Below, piece after piece: positions 1 to 8,744 of a DNA stretch of 64,000 nt. Source of the DNA: Anaerolineaceae bacterium. GTDB taxonomy: Bacteria; Chloroflexota; Anaerolineae; Aggregatilineales; Phototrophicaceae. The stretch lies in contig NZXX01000001.1 in NCBI GenBank assembly GCA_002702065.1, positions 744,001 through 808,000 of the forward strand, in the 5' to 3' direction. A program made the position numbers and the translations under genes. The notes beneath the pieces are model-generated. The model made no database searches. It was given only the letters and a program-made list of their open reading frames with translations, and had not been told where the DNA came from. Every line of letters begins with the position of its first letter. Positions within the stretch are counted from its first letter, which is position 1.

Positions 1-753
1 CAGCGAGATGCGGAACAGATTCTCACCTTGCATCACGACGTGGATCGTGCCGCCGCCGGGAGGTGGTGGTGGCACGCCCCCGCCCGAACAGTTCGGGATG
101 GTGATGCGCTGCCCAACCAGAATAATATTGATATTGGCAATGCCATTCACTTGTTGCAGGACATGGACGGTCGTGCCGTAGCGCAGCGAGATGCGGAACA
201 GATTCTCGCCGGCGGACACGACATGCACGCAGCTGCCACCGCTTGGGGGCGGTTGGGTGACCGGGATGCCAGGCGACGTCGGAATGGCGGTTGGCGGCAG
301 GGTGGGCACAATCGGCGTGGCAATTGCGTCTGCGGTCATGGTCATTTCGAGCGCTGCCTGCTGGGTGGCGCGTTCAATCAGGTAGGTGGCCGTCATTTCC
401 GGCGGCTCGATCTGCCCCTGCACATTGGCGCTTTGCTGGGTTTCAGGCTCTGGGGTTTCGATGATCAGCAGCGTCGGCGACGGTGACGGTGCCCCTTGCA
501 CGATTTCAATCGGAGGCTCCGTTTCTTCGGCGACTTCTTCGGTAATCTCTGCTTCGACAGTTTCTTCCGGTTCGTCAACCGGGGCTTCGGTGGGTGTCGA
601 GGTTGGAATCGGGATGGGCGTAAAAGTTGCACCCTGCGAAACACTGGTTGCTTGCAGGCTTTCCCCAGCCGATTGAAAACAGCCTGTTGCCAGGAGCAGG
701 GCAAATAAACAACTCAACGCGATAGCCCCACGTTTCCGGATCTGTCGTAGCAT
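1..753 (-). CDS. LysM-domain lipoprotein, C-terminus cut by window edge
   Basis: Minus-strand frame open from an ATG at 753 to the window edge (251 codons visible, no stop). The N-terminus is a lipoprotein signal: charged start, hydrophobic stretch, then the lipobox LLATGC with Cys at about residue 24. A Pro/Thr/Glu-rich linker (about 35-170) leads to two LysM motifs, each with GENLFRISL, the second running off the edge. LysM domains bind peptidoglycan or related N-acetylglucosamine polymers, so the protein is probably anchored outside the membrane and touches the wall. The sequence AGGAAGGGG lies upstream of the ATG. A 24-base direct repeat at about 1-27 and 183-209 is the coding trace of the duplicated LysM. 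The length and any domain further on are unknown. Confidence 0.85.
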   Translation of the reverse strand, partial: MLRQIRKRGAIALSCLFALLLATGCFQSAGESLQATSVSQGATFTPIPIPTSTPTEAPVDEPEETVEAEITEEVAEETEPPIEIVQGAPSPSPTLLIIETPEPETQQSANVQGQIEPPEMTATYLIERATQQAALEMTMTADAIATPIVPTLPPTAIPTSPGIPVTQPPPSGGSCVHVVSAGENLFRISLRYGTTVHVLQQVNGIANINIILVGQRITIPNCSGGGVPPPPPGGGTIHVVMQGENLFRISL

Positions 754-842
754 CAAAGTGCCCCTTCCTCATGCAGCAGGCCCGCAAATATTTATACATG
801 CCAGTCTACCATCACGCCGGTTTACAGGCAAGCAGCAGTCCC

Positions 843-1967
843 TTATGTGGCCTTGTCTGCCAATGGTAAAACGATGGTGACGGTTGTCTGCTGATTGGGA
901 ACACTATCAATGCTGAGTTCGCCGCCATGAATCTCTGCGATACGCTTGGCGATGGTCAGGCCCAGGCCGGAACCCTGCTGTTCGTAAAACCGGCGGTTGA
1001 ACTGCATATAAGCGCCAACATCGTCGATTTGTTCACTGGTCATCCCCCGGCCCTGATCGGTGACGCGTATGAAGACCTTGTTGTCTTCCTGGGTCACCAC
1101 AGCGCGAACCACCTGCCCATGCTCAGAGAATTTGAAGGCATTGTCGATCAGTTCTTCGACGATCTTTTTGAGGTAATCTTCCAGTATCTGAACGGAGTCC
1201 AGCTCGGAAACTTCTAATTGAAGATCGGCTTCCCGGTCGTGTTCCTGTGCCTTTTGAATCGCCTGATTCTCAATGACGATTTTCGGGTCAGTCGTGATAT
1301 TACTCTTAACGGTTTCGGTGAAGCCCGCGTCGTTGATGGCGATTTCGATCTGCGCATACACCAGGTAATTTTCGACCAGATGATACAGGCGCAGGGCCGC
1401 TTTGTTGATATGCTGGGCCATTTCGCCAATGCGGGCCGGCTCCATTTCGGAGTGGTCCGTAATCAGAATATCGGAGAATCCCAGAATGACCGTCAGGGGC
1501 GTGCGCAGTTCGTGTGGCATCGAGAGGATAATATTGTTGCGCAGCGCTTCGTTGCGACGTTCGGCGTCCTGTTTGACCATCTCTCGTTTGAGCAGGCGTG
1601 TTTCGATGGTTTTGAGCAGTTCTTTGACGGCGAACGGTTTCGTCAGATAATCGTCTGCGCCCTGTTCCATGCCATGACGCCGGTCCAGTTTGTCTGTGCG
1701 TGCCGTCAGAAATATAAAGGGAATGGCAGCGGTGCGGGTTTCTTTCCGAAGTTCTTCCAGCACGGCATAACCGTCGACTTCGGGCATCATAATGTCACAG
1801 ATAATCAGATCGGGTAGATTTTCCCGTGCTTGCTCAATACCAACTCGGCCATTTTCCGCACCAATAACTGTGAAACCTTCGTAGCTGAGCATTTCAATAA
1901 TGTCATTGCGTAAGGATTGCTCATCTTCAACTACGAGAATTTTCTTGAGTGCGTTCCCTTGATTCAT
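843..1967 (-). CDS. Response regulator-histidine kinase fusion protein
   Basis: A soluble receiver domain is joined directly to a histidine kinase core. The receiver (about 8-125) has VVEDEQ, phospho-acceptor Asp58 in CDIMMPEVDG, and the KPF lysine. A HisKA helix follows with His152 in MPHELRTPL. The ATPase domain has an N box (ELIDNAFKF), G1 (DQGRGM) and G2 (GSGLGL). There is no membrane segment, so it is cytoplasmic and probably takes phosphate from another kinase or senses through its receiver. I place the start at the ATG at 1967, behind AAGGTGGTG; GTG codons at 1973 and 1976 are in frame but lie inside that ribosome site. It stands alone, with no dedicated output regulator beside it. Function beyond signalling cannot be read. 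Confidence 0.88.
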   Translation of the reverse strand: MNQGNALKKILVVEDEQSLRNDIIEMLSYEGFTVIGAENGRVGIEQARENLPDLIICDIMMPEVDGYAVLEELRKETRTAAIPFIFLTARTDKLDRRHGMEQGADDYLTKPFAVKELLKTIETRLLKREMVKQDAERRNEALRNNIILSMPHELRTPLTVILGFSDILITDHSEMEPARIGEMAQHINKAALRLYHLVENYLVYAQIEIAINDAGFTETVKSNITTDPKIVIENQAIQKAQEHDREADLQLEVSELDSVQILEDYLKKIVEELIDNAFKFSEHGQVVRAVVTQEDNKVFIRVTDQGRGMTSEQIDDVGAYMQFNRRFYEQQGSGLGLTIAKRIAEIHGGELSIDSVPNQQTTVTIVLPLADKAT

Positions 1968-2099
1968 GCGCACCACCTTATATTTGAACCTTTAATTCGG
2001 ATGCCATTGTACCGGCATGATAAAACGAAGCAGACGAAACACATGCCTACATTACATTTATTTTACCCATATTTGCACGATACGATAATAGAAGTTGCG

Positions 2100-2906
2100 T
2101 TACAGTATATTGCCTGCAACGAGAACCAGAATGATCAGACCAGCTGCGATACGGTAGTAACCGAATGGCTTAAATGTGTTGCTTGAAATATACCGCAGCA
2201 GAAAGCCGATCGACAGCCAGGCGACCACAGCGGAAATGACTGCACCCAGAATAAACTGGGCCAGGTCGGTGCCGGACAAGCTGTTGATGACGTCGAGAAG
2301 TTCGAGAATAGTCGCCCCACCCAGTGTCGGAATCGCCAGGTAGAAGGAAAATTCGGTGGCGGTTTTGCGGTCCAGCCCGGTGCTCATGCCGCCGATGATC
2401 GAAGCGCCGGAACGGGACACACCGGGGATAAACGCAATGGTCTGTATCAGGCCAATCGTAAGCGCCTGCCGCAAGGAGATGTTTTTGACCCCCTGAACGT
2501 CAACGTGCTGCCGGGGGCGGCGTTCAACCAGCAGGAAGACAATACCCCCGACAATCAGCGAGATGGCGACCACCGTGGGGGAATACAGGACAGCCTTGAT
2601 CCATTGGCGCAGCAGCAAACCGAGGATGACCGCCGGAATGGTGGCGACGACGATGCTGAGCCAGAAGTGCTGCACATTTCGATTGCGAGGGACTTCCCGC
2701 ACCTGCTGGAGCAAGTCTTGGCTGTAATAAAACAAGACCGCAATCACGGCCCCCAGCTGGATGAAAATTTCGAATGTGCCGCCCAGGCTGTTTTGGAAAT
2801 CCAGTACTGCCGCAGTGACGATCAGATGGCCGGTAGAGGAAATTGGCAGGAACTCGGTAATGCCTTCGACAATGCCGAGGATGATGACTTTGATCCACTC
2901 GCTCAA
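2100..2906 (-). CDS. uppP: Undecaprenyl-diphosphatase UppP (BacA)
   Basis: Integral membrane enzyme that removes one phosphate from undecaprenyl diphosphate, recycling the lipid carrier for peptidoglycan and other wall glycans and giving basal bacitracin resistance. At 268 residues it has the usual length. Both family signatures are present: VEGITEFLPISSTGHLI near the N-terminus and PGVSRSGASI around residue 157, with the conserved Glu, Ser, His and Arg. Several hydrophobic helices follow. Translation probably begins at a TTG at 2906, preceded by AAGGA nine bases away. A consensus-like promoter lies about 110 bases upstream. Its role fits the lipid-linked glycan genes further right in the window, although it is not in an operon with them. 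Confidence 0.95.
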   Translation of the reverse strand: MSEWIKVIILGIVEGITEFLPISSTGHLIVTAAVLDFQNSLGGTFEIFIQLGAVIAVLFYYSQDLLQQVREVPRNRNVQHFWLSIVVATIPAVILGLLLRQWIKAVLYSPTVVAISLIVGGIVFLLVERRPRQHVDVQGVKNISLRQALTIGLIQTIAFIPGVSRSGASIIGGMSTGLDRKTATEFSFYLAIPTLGGATILELLDVINSLSGTDLAQFILGAVISAVVAWLSIGFLLRYISSNTFKPFGYYRIAAGLIILVLVAGNIL

Positions 2907-3016
2907 TAGGTTGGGTCCTTGTGCGGTCAGTCGCAGCGCGATCAGGCGAACTGCACGGCAACGGCGGCAGCCTGAAATCTGGGTGTCGGTTTGAAAAAAT
3001 ATTTATGAGCCGTCGA

Positions 3017-3046
3017 ATCATAACGGTTTATTGCGAAAATTGTCAA
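3017..3046 (-). promoter_or_regulatory. Sigma-70-type promoter for uppP
   Basis: On the minus strand TTGACA (3046-3041) and TATGAT (3022-3017) are separated by 18 bases. Transcription would start near 3010, giving a leader of about 100 bases before the TTG start of uppP. The rest of the 2907-3200 gap shows no gene. Confidence 0.65.
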
Positions 3047-3200
3047 GCGGCTGCGTTAATTCGACAGCCTCATATTGGCAGCTATTTGCCCTTTTGACCA
3101 GATACGGGACTGCACTATTGGACATATATACCAGCACCCACCCTGGTGATAGAATGAACACGCATCGGTCAGAAATACAGAAATTGAGGACACGGCCATC

Positions 3201-4481
3201 GTGAGGGCTTATAAAAATTTACTGCGCAATCACCCGGATTTTGCTTACCTGTGGCTGGCACAGGTGGTCAGCCTTTTAGGGGACTGGTTTCTGACGATCG
3301 TGCTGTCGGCGCTGGTTGCGCGGTTCAGCGGCGGGTCCGGGGTTGCGGTCAGCGCTTTCTTGTTGGCTCGGTTTTTGCCACCGCTGCTGGTTGCGCCGTT
3401 TGCGGGGGTGCTCATTGACCGCTTTGACCGCAAGCGGCTGCTGATCCTGAGCGACGTGGGCCGGGCGATTACGGTTATTTTGCTGTTGTTTGCGCTACGT
3501 CCGGAAATGCTCTGGCTGATCTATGTGCTGACGGTGATCCAGTGGTCGATCTCGGCTGTATTTGATCCGGGCCGAAACGCGATTATTCCCAGCCTGCTGC
3601 CGCGCGACCAACTGGTCGTGGGCAATACGCTCAGCAGTGTGACATGGTCGGTGATGCTGGCTGTGGGCGCGATTGTGGGCGGGGCGGTGGCACTGCTGCT
3701 GGGCACGGAGGGCGCGATCGCTATTGATGCGCTGACCTACGTGATCTCGGCATTTTTGATCGTGCGTATCAGAATGCATCCGGAGTATGCGCTGGGGATT
3801 GAAACAAACGCCGATAACGAGACGGGCAAAACGGAGAAGGGCTTTATCGACGGTCTGCGTTATGCGTTTCGGTACCCGGCGACGCTGGCGGCCCTGCTCG
3901 TCAAAACCGGGCAAAGCCTGGGGAATGTTGATGCGCTCATGGTCATTTACGCGTCGACTTTGTTTATGATGGGTGACGACAGCACAACCCCTCTGAGCAT
4001 TATGTATACGGCCTTCGGGATCGGCGCGGTGCTGGGGCCGCTGCTCCTGAATCGATTTAACAATGGCTCGGTGCGCATCATGCGCCGCCTGATTATTATT
4101 GGCTTTGTGTGGATTACGCTGGGCTGGTTTGTCATGGGGGCTGCGGCCACGCTGCCGCTGGTGTCGCTGGCGCTGGTGCTGCGGGCGATGGGTGGTTCGG
4201 CGAACTGGACATACAGCTCGATTATCATTCAGAAGAGTGTGGCCGACAGTTTTCTGGGGCGCATGTTCTCGCTGGACATGACCGGCTTTCAGGCGGCAAG
4301 CGCCATCAGTATTGCCGTCACCGGCGTTTTGGTGGATACGGTTGGAACCGAAAATGTGCGGCATGTGGTCAGCTTGCTGGGGGTCGCCAGCCTGCTGCCT
4401 CTGGTGATATGGGTGGTGGTAGTGCCTCGCCTGGAGCGTCGGGAAGAACCCCAGGTGACCGCGGCGGCGGCAGGTGATTGA
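3201..4481 (+). CDS. MFS transporter, MFS_3/EntS-like
   Basis: A 426-residue polytopic protein of the major facilitator superfamily, MFS_3 type, whose members include the enterobactin exporter EntS and macrolide efflux-like pumps. The N-terminus reads LWLAQVVSLLGDWF, and the loop between helices 2 and 3 carries the MFS motif DRFDRKR at about residue 73. Alternating hydrophobic stretches account for about 11 or 12 membrane helices. The start is a GTG at 3201 with AGGA about 12 bases upstream. The gene is monocistronic and convergent with the ABC operon. The substrate cannot be told; proton-driven export of a small molecule is the family expectation. Confidence 0.88.
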   Translation: MRAYKNLLRNHPDFAYLWLAQVVSLLGDWFLTIVLSALVARFSGGSGVAVSAFLLARFLPPLLVAPFAGVLIDRFDRKRLLILSDVGRAITVILLLFALRPEMLWLIYVLTVIQWSISAVFDPGRNAIIPSLLPRDQLVVGNTLSSVTWSVMLAVGAIVGGAVALLLGTEGAIAIDALTYVISAFLIVRIRMHPEYALGIETNADNETGKTEKGFIDGLRYAFRYPATLAALLVKTGQSLGNVDALMVIYASTLFMMGDDSTTPLSIMYTAFGIGAVLGPLLLNRFNNGSVRIMRRLIIIGFVWITLGWFVMGAAATLPLVSLALVLRAMGGSANWTYSSIIIQKSVADSFLGRMFSLDMTGFQAASAISIAVTGVLVDTVGTENVRHVVSLLGVASLLPLVIWVVVVPRLERREEPQVTAAAAGD

Positions 4482-4485
4482 GCGC

Positions 4486-4520
4486 AAAAAAAGGGGCACA
4501 CCAGAACCCTGATGTACCCC
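4486..4520 (-). terminator. Intrinsic terminator of the ABC transporter operon
   Basis: Read on the minus strand, an eight-base stem with one mismatch (GGGGTACA / TGTGCCCC) is followed by seven T residues (4492-4486), just after the stop of the solute-binding protein gene. Confidence 0.7.
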
Positions 4521-4548
4521 CTCGTATTGAGCGTGAACGGATGGCTGC

Positions 4549-5910
4549 TTAGCTCATATCCGCCATGGTTTCTTCGAGAATTTCGTTGGCTTCGGCTTCC
4601 GCTTCGGCGGCTGCTTCGGCGACATCAGCACCACCGGTGAGGACGCTAACGATCAGTTCCTCAACAAGCGGGGTGACTTCCGGCTGAGATGCCAGGGTCG
4701 GTTCTGACCAGATGTTGACGTCGCCGCCCAGCAGGATTTCGCGCACGCTGCCGAACTGCGTATTGTTCGCCAGGAATTCTTCACTCAGGTTTTCCAGGCC
4801 AGAGAAGGTGTACGGCTGGTACTGAGCGTATTCCGTCCAGGTCACCTGTGACGCGGTGGAGGCCATGTGCTTGATGAACAGCCAGGTCGCAAGCTGTTCT
4901 TCGGGCGAAGACACAAACATGCCGATGCTGCGCATGTAGACCTGAAGGGTACGGTTGCCTTCGCTCCAGGGTACGGTCGTGTTCACCCAGTTTTCGATGC
5001 CGCTCCCACTTTCCTCGATGTCACCTTTAATGAAAGGCACACCCACGCTGCTGCCGACGGCCATCGGGTTCAGGCCGAATGCGAAGTCAGCGGTGTTGAC
5101 GAAGGGGCCATCGGGCAGATAGGCACAGCCTTCGTTGTACATGTCCTGGAAGAATTGCAGGGTGTTGATGAAGCCTTCGTTGGTGAAGTCATACTGCATG
5201 GTTTCTTCATCAAACATCTGGCCACCGTTGCTGACGACAAAGGAATACAGGTCGCTGGCGCTGGTGCGGATGGGGAAACCCTGAACATCGCCACCGTCGG
5301 CGCTGGTCAGTTCATTGGCGGCGCAGGCCACTTCGCGGAATTCCTCGAACGACGCGGGCGGGTTTTCGTAACCCAGTTCGCCGAGCATTTCCAGATTGAC
5401 CGACAGCACATTGGCGGAGATACCGATCGGCCATGCCAGCAGTTGGCCGCCGAAGGGTTCACCCGAAATGCGGTTGATGTCCAGCAGGTCCTGGTTCAGG
5501 TCGGCCAGTTCTTCTTCGCCGAAGCCCCATGTCGGGTCATTGTAGTAGGGGTCCAGCGGCACCAGCACGCCATCCAGATAGTAGCTCTGGGCGTTGGTTG
5601 CGAAGATCGCGCCGCTCAGGTTCGGCAGTTCACCGCTGACGATGCCGGTGGTCAGCTGGTCTTGCAGGCCGCCGGTGTTGCCCTGGTAAACCTGCTCGAC
5701 GGTGATCCCGTACTCATTATTTTCGTTGAAATCGTTAATGATGATGTCGATGGCTTCCTGCTGCGCGCCATCCCATTCGTGCCAGTAGGTGATGGTGATT
5801 CCCTCAGGAAGTTCGGCGGGAATTTCGACTTCCGTGATCTGGGCTGAGGCAGCGCCGACACCCAACATCAAAGTCGCAATCAGCACCAATATCAATAAAC
5901 GTTGTTTCAT
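4549..5910 (-). CDS. ABC transporter extracellular sugar-binding protein
   Basis: A 453-residue family 1 solute-binding protein (UgpB/MalE type). It begins with a clear signal peptide ending in ASAQ at about residue 24; no lipobox Cys is seen. The mature N-terminus has ITYWHEWDGAQQEAID, typical of binding proteins for glycerol phosphate, maltose or oligosaccharides. The tail is an Ala/Glu-rich helix. It is the last gene of a three-gene minus-strand operon behind two permeases, 88 bases downstream of the second and with its own strong GGAGAGAGG ribosome site. It should capture the substrate outside the membrane and hand it to the permease pair. The ligand is unknown; the dehydrogenase, kinase and enolase-like genes across the divergent promoter suggest a sugar, sugar acid or polyol. 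Confidence 0.92.
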   Translation of the reverse strand: MKQRLLILVLIATLMLGVGAASAQITEVEIPAELPEGITITYWHEWDGAQQEAIDIIINDFNENNEYGITVEQVYQGNTGGLQDQLTTGIVSGELPNLSGAIFATNAQSYYLDGVLVPLDPYYNDPTWGFGEEELADLNQDLLDINRISGEPFGGQLLAWPIGISANVLSVNLEMLGELGYENPPASFEEFREVACAANELTSADGGDVQGFPIRTSASDLYSFVVSNGGQMFDEETMQYDFTNEGFINTLQFFQDMYNEGCAYLPDGPFVNTADFAFGLNPMAVGSSVGVPFIKGDIEESGSGIENWVNTTVPWSEGNRTLQVYMRSIGMFVSSPEEQLATWLFIKHMASTASQVTWTEYAQYQPYTFSGLENLSEEFLANNTQFGSVREILLGGDVNIWSEPTLASQPEVTPLVEELIVSVLTGGADVAEAAAEAEAEANEILEETMADMS

Positions 5911-5972
5911 GGACCTCTCTCCTTATGTTCAATCGCACCAGCGAATCATCCCCGCTCGCCAGTGAACACAAA

Positions 5973-5989
5973 ACACGGGGTTACCGTGT
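5973..5989 (-). promoter_or_regulatory. Hairpin between permease and binding-protein genes
   Basis: On the minus strand ACACGG-taacc-CCGTGT is followed by TTTTG. The stem is short. It could act as a weak terminator or as a 5' stabiliser allowing different amounts of binding protein and permease, as known for the malE-malF intergenic region. Inference only. Confidence 0.35.
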
Positions 5990-5998
5990 GGGGTGACT

Positions 5999-6907
5999 TT
6001 ACCCTTTGGAACCGGTCGTTGCAATACCTTCGGTAAACTGTTTCTGGGTGAAAAAGTACAGGACGAGAATCGGGATAATCATCATTACCGATGCGGCCAT
6101 TTGCAGGTGGAACTCGTCTCCGGCATCGGCCTGAACAAACTTGGCAAGGCCAAATGCGACCGGTCGCCATTCATCCGTTTGCACCACCAGCAGCGGCCAC
6201 AGCAGCGCATTCCATGACCCGATAAACGCAAAGATCACGACCGTCATGATGGCCGGTTTGGACAGGGGAATGACCACGCGTGTGAGAAACAGAACGTGCC
6301 CCGCGCCGTCGATGCGGGCCGCATCCCATAATTCATCCGGTATCTGCGTAAAGAACTGCCGCAGGAGGAAGATCGTAAATGCGGAGGCCATGAACGGCAC
6401 GGTGAGCGACGGCCAGTTGTTGATCCAGGCACCTGCCGGGCCAAACACGCTCTCGCTCAGGCGGCTGATCCAGACAACCGTCAGGAAGTTAGGGATCAGC
6501 GTCACAATATCGGGAATCATCAGCGTTGCCAGCATGACCGCGAACAACACATTACGCCCCCAGAAGCGGATTTTGGCAAAGGCATAGGCCGCCGGGATAC
6601 AAAACAACAATAGCCCGGTTACGGTGATCGCGGTGATGCGGGCACTGTTCCACATAAACTGCTGGAAATTCGCCAGGTTCCAGGCCCTGCCATAGTTCTG
6701 CCACATGACTTCACTGGGCACCATGCGCCCGATGGTGACTTCAACGTTGGTCATCAGCGACCAGCTGACCATCCACAAAAAGGGGATGACCGCCAGTATC
6801 GCACCGGCCATCAGGATGGCGTAGATCAGCAGCTTGCGCCAGTCAATGGGTTTGCGGATCGTCTGGGTATAGGTGGTTTGTTCCGTTTTGACAGTTGTCT
6901 CAGCCAT
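5999..6907 (-). CDS. ABC sugar transporter permease, MalG-like
   Basis: A 302-residue inner-membrane permease of the carbohydrate uptake CUT1 type. After a cytoplasmic N-terminus the first helix follows at about 30, then the usual set totalling about six helices. The EAA loop that docks on the ATPase reads DAARIDGAGHVLFLTRVVIP at about 203-222. It ends in QKQFTEGIATTGSKG, typical of MalG relatives. The start lies inside the end of the preceding permease gene (8-base overlap), showing translational coupling. No ATPase gene is present in the window, so an MsmK-like shared ATPase encoded elsewhere is expected. Confidence 0.93.
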   Translation of the reverse strand: MAETTVKTEQTTYTQTIRKPIDWRKLLIYAILMAGAILAVIPFLWMVSWSLMTNVEVTIGRMVPSEVMWQNYGRAWNLANFQQFMWNSARITAITVTGLLLFCIPAAYAFAKIRFWGRNVLFAVMLATLMIPDIVTLIPNFLTVVWISRLSESVFGPAGAWINNWPSLTVPFMASAFTIFLLRQFFTQIPDELWDAARIDGAGHVLFLTRVVIPLSKPAIMTVVIFAFIGSWNALLWPLLVVQTDEWRPVAFGLAKFVQADAGDEFHLQMAASVMMIIPILVLYFFTQKQFTEGIATTGSKG

Positions 6908-8555
6908 AGAATACCCTTCGTCCGAGCACCCGGTTCTGAATGAGCGTCAGGATCAGAATTACCGCAAATAACACAAACGCCATTGCCGCCCCGTAAGCAT
7001 AGTCCGGGTTGGCTGCGCGAATCTCGTCATAGATGTAGATGTTGATGGTATCAACGGCTGTGTATGCCCCCGGACGCCGGAGCAGGTAAATCTGGGTAAA
7101 GGCCTGAAACGTGCCGATGGTCGAAATGAGCATCAGGAAAAACGTCGTTGGCGACAGCAGCGGCAGCGTGACAAAGCGGAATTGATGCCAGTTGTTCGCC
7201 CCATCAATGCGGGCTGCTTCGTACAGTTCACGCGGGATATTGCCCAGCCCCGCCAGAAAGATCACCGTCGCATAACCGGCATACACCCACACGTTGTAGA
7301 TAATAATCACGAGCAGCGCCAGTCCCGGGCCAGCCAGCGCCTGGGGTACATCCGGGCCAAAAATCAAGCGGAAGATGCCCGTTGGCTCCAGCAGCCAGCT
7401 TTGTACCGGGATACCCAGTGTGGTTAGCAATTGGTTGGCGGGCGATCCGCTGCGGTGTGAAAACAGCAGGGCAAAAACTGCTGATGTTGCTACAAATGGG
7501 GTGATGTAGGGCAGAAAATAGATAATGCGGAAAAAGGATTTGCCGCGTATGTTCTGGAACAGCAGAATGGCCAGCCCCAACCCCAACGTTAACTGCATCG
7601 GGACGGAAAACAGCGAATACATGATGGTGACGCTGAAGCCATCCATAATATCGTCGTCGGCTTCGGCCAGTGCCTGTGGCAGCTGCGTAATCAGGGCATA
7701 GGCGCCGATAACGGCCAGAATGACGATGAGCGCCTTGATGAGAAATCCACGATCATCATAATCGTCCACGCCCCGCTGCCACAACCAGAGGGCCAGCCCC
7801 ATCAACCCGGTTCCGGCGCTGATCAGAATAATCTGCGACCAGATCGGCAGGCTTTCGCCGTCGGCCTGGGCTTCCGCAATCGCGATATTCATTTCATCGA
7901 GGGTCAGGTTCAGCAGCAGGATACCAGCGGCGAACCCGACAAAAATGCCCATCGCTACCAGAATATAAAAGGCCGTGCGCTGTGTTCGGATAAAGCGGGC
8001 AAAAAGCGCCGCGACGACAATGGAGACCACCAATGACAGCAGCATCAGGCTGTTGGCCGCCAGCACTTCGGGGAATTGAAAACTGGCAAAAAATTCCTGT
8101 ACGAACAATTGCTGGGTGATCTGCTGCCCGCGCAGTCGCTGCGGCACATTGAGGATGACCGGCAGCAATGCAAAGAACCAGTTTAACACGGCGAACAGGG
8201 CGGCTGCGGCCAAAGCACCGGGGACAATATGGGCCAGCGCCTGACGTTCTCCCCGGCTGGTTTGCCAGATATGCCACAAGCCATAAATACTGCCGAGAAT
8301 GGCCCCTACGGCCAGCCAGAAGAACAGCACATAGGCCAAATTACCCAGCGCATCGACGTAGTTATCCAGCCCCTGGTAGTCACCGGGAAAGCGCCGCCAG
8401 CGGTGCAGGCTGACGAAGAACGCGAACAGCACGGGAAACAAGCCAAACAGGAAAATAATGAACCCCGCTGGCGCCAGAAATGCGTAACCTGTCAGGTTTT
8501 CAAGAATGACCCGCCCGCGCCGCGAATTGAACAACCCTGAAGATTGAACCGCCAT
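6900..8555 (-). CDS. ABC sugar transporter permease, MalF-like, with extra membrane region
   Basis: First gene of the transporter operon. The C-terminal half is an ordinary CUT1 permease with EAA motif YEAARIDGANNWHQFRFVTL near residue 455. At 551 residues it is much longer than the roughly 290-320 typical of CUT1 permeases. After the first helix (about 22-48) there is an inserted stretch of roughly 250 residues carrying five or six additional hydrophobic helices before the core resumes near 300 (FSVTIMYSLFSVPMQL). E. coli MalF also has an enlarged region, but that is a periplasmic loop rather than helices. It pairs with the MalG-like protein. The start at 8555 is an ATG about 30 bases after the predicted transcript start. 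Confidence 0.9.
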   Translation of the reverse strand: MAVQSSGLFNSRRGRVILENLTGYAFLAPAGFIIFLFGLFPVLFAFFVSLHRWRRFPGDYQGLDNYVDALGNLAYVLFFWLAVGAILGSIYGLWHIWQTSRGERQALAHIVPGALAAAALFAVLNWFFALLPVILNVPQRLRGQQITQQLFVQEFFASFQFPEVLAANSLMLLSLVVSIVVAALFARFIRTQRTAFYILVAMGIFVGFAAGILLLNLTLDEMNIAIAEAQADGESLPIWSQIILISAGTGLMGLALWLWQRGVDDYDDRGFLIKALIVILAVIGAYALITQLPQALAEADDDIMDGFSVTIMYSLFSVPMQLTLGLGLAILLFQNIRGKSFFRIIYFLPYITPFVATSAVFALLFSHRSGSPANQLLTTLGIPVQSWLLEPTGIFRLIFGPDVPQALAGPGLALLVIIIYNVWVYAGYATVIFLAGLGNIPRELYEAARIDGANNWHQFRFVTLPLLSPTTFFLMLISTIGTFQAFTQIYLLRRPGAYTAVDTINIYIYDEIRAANPDYAYGAAMAFVLFAVILILTLIQNRVLGRRVFYG

Positions 8556-8591
8556 TAAGGAATACCATTCGAATGCATACAGAATAATGCG

Positions 8592-8619
8592 ATTATAACC
8601 GCTGGCTGGTGCATTTCAA
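8592..8619 (-). promoter_or_regulatory. Promoter of the ABC transporter operon
   Basis: Minus-strand TTGAAA (8619-8614) and TATAAT (8597-8592) with a 16-base spacer. The predicted start point is near 8585, about 30 bases before the permease ATG. It lies in the 189-base divergent gap shared with the plus-strand catabolic operon. Confidence 0.7.
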
Positions 8620-8645
8620 CGAACCGGGTGATTTCCGACAGAAAC

Positions 8646-8686
8646 TTGGTTGAGTCTTTAACCCAATTTAAACAAACAGGTTGGGT
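8646..8686. promoter_or_regulatory. TTGG-type half-site repeats in divergent promoter region
   Basis: Three related half-sites are visible: TTGGTT (8646), ACCCAA (8661-8666) and TTGGGT (8681-8686). The last two form a perfect six-base inverted repeat with 14 bases between. They may bind a regulator controlling both operons. No regulator gene is adjacent and the repeat is short, so this is tentative. Confidence 0.35.
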
Positions 8687-8744
8687 GCGGGTTCGGCCAT
8701 GGCGCGCTACAATCGTCGTGCGCTCATACTTGGGAGCATATTCT

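Noticed and set aside
1..209. 24-base direct repeat at about 1-27 and 183-209, looking like a mobile-element or attachment repeat
   Set aside because: Both copies lie at the same place in two LysM motifs of the minus-strand lipoprotein gene, so the repeat is explained by domain duplication.
3495..4499. Long minus-strand open frame (334 codons) opposite the MFS gene
   Set aside because: His/Arg/Gln-rich shadow frame without motifs; the plus strand encodes a clear transporter.
8681..8713. Promoter TTGGGT ... TACAAT for the plus-strand catabolic operon
   Set aside because: The spacing is 21 bases, outside the range for sigma-70 promoters; only the minus-strand promoter is convincing.
8628..8744. 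Longer N-terminus for the first gene of the catabolic operon
   Set aside because: The 39 extra residues cover the divergent control region, and the GTG at 8745 has a well-spaced ribosome site.
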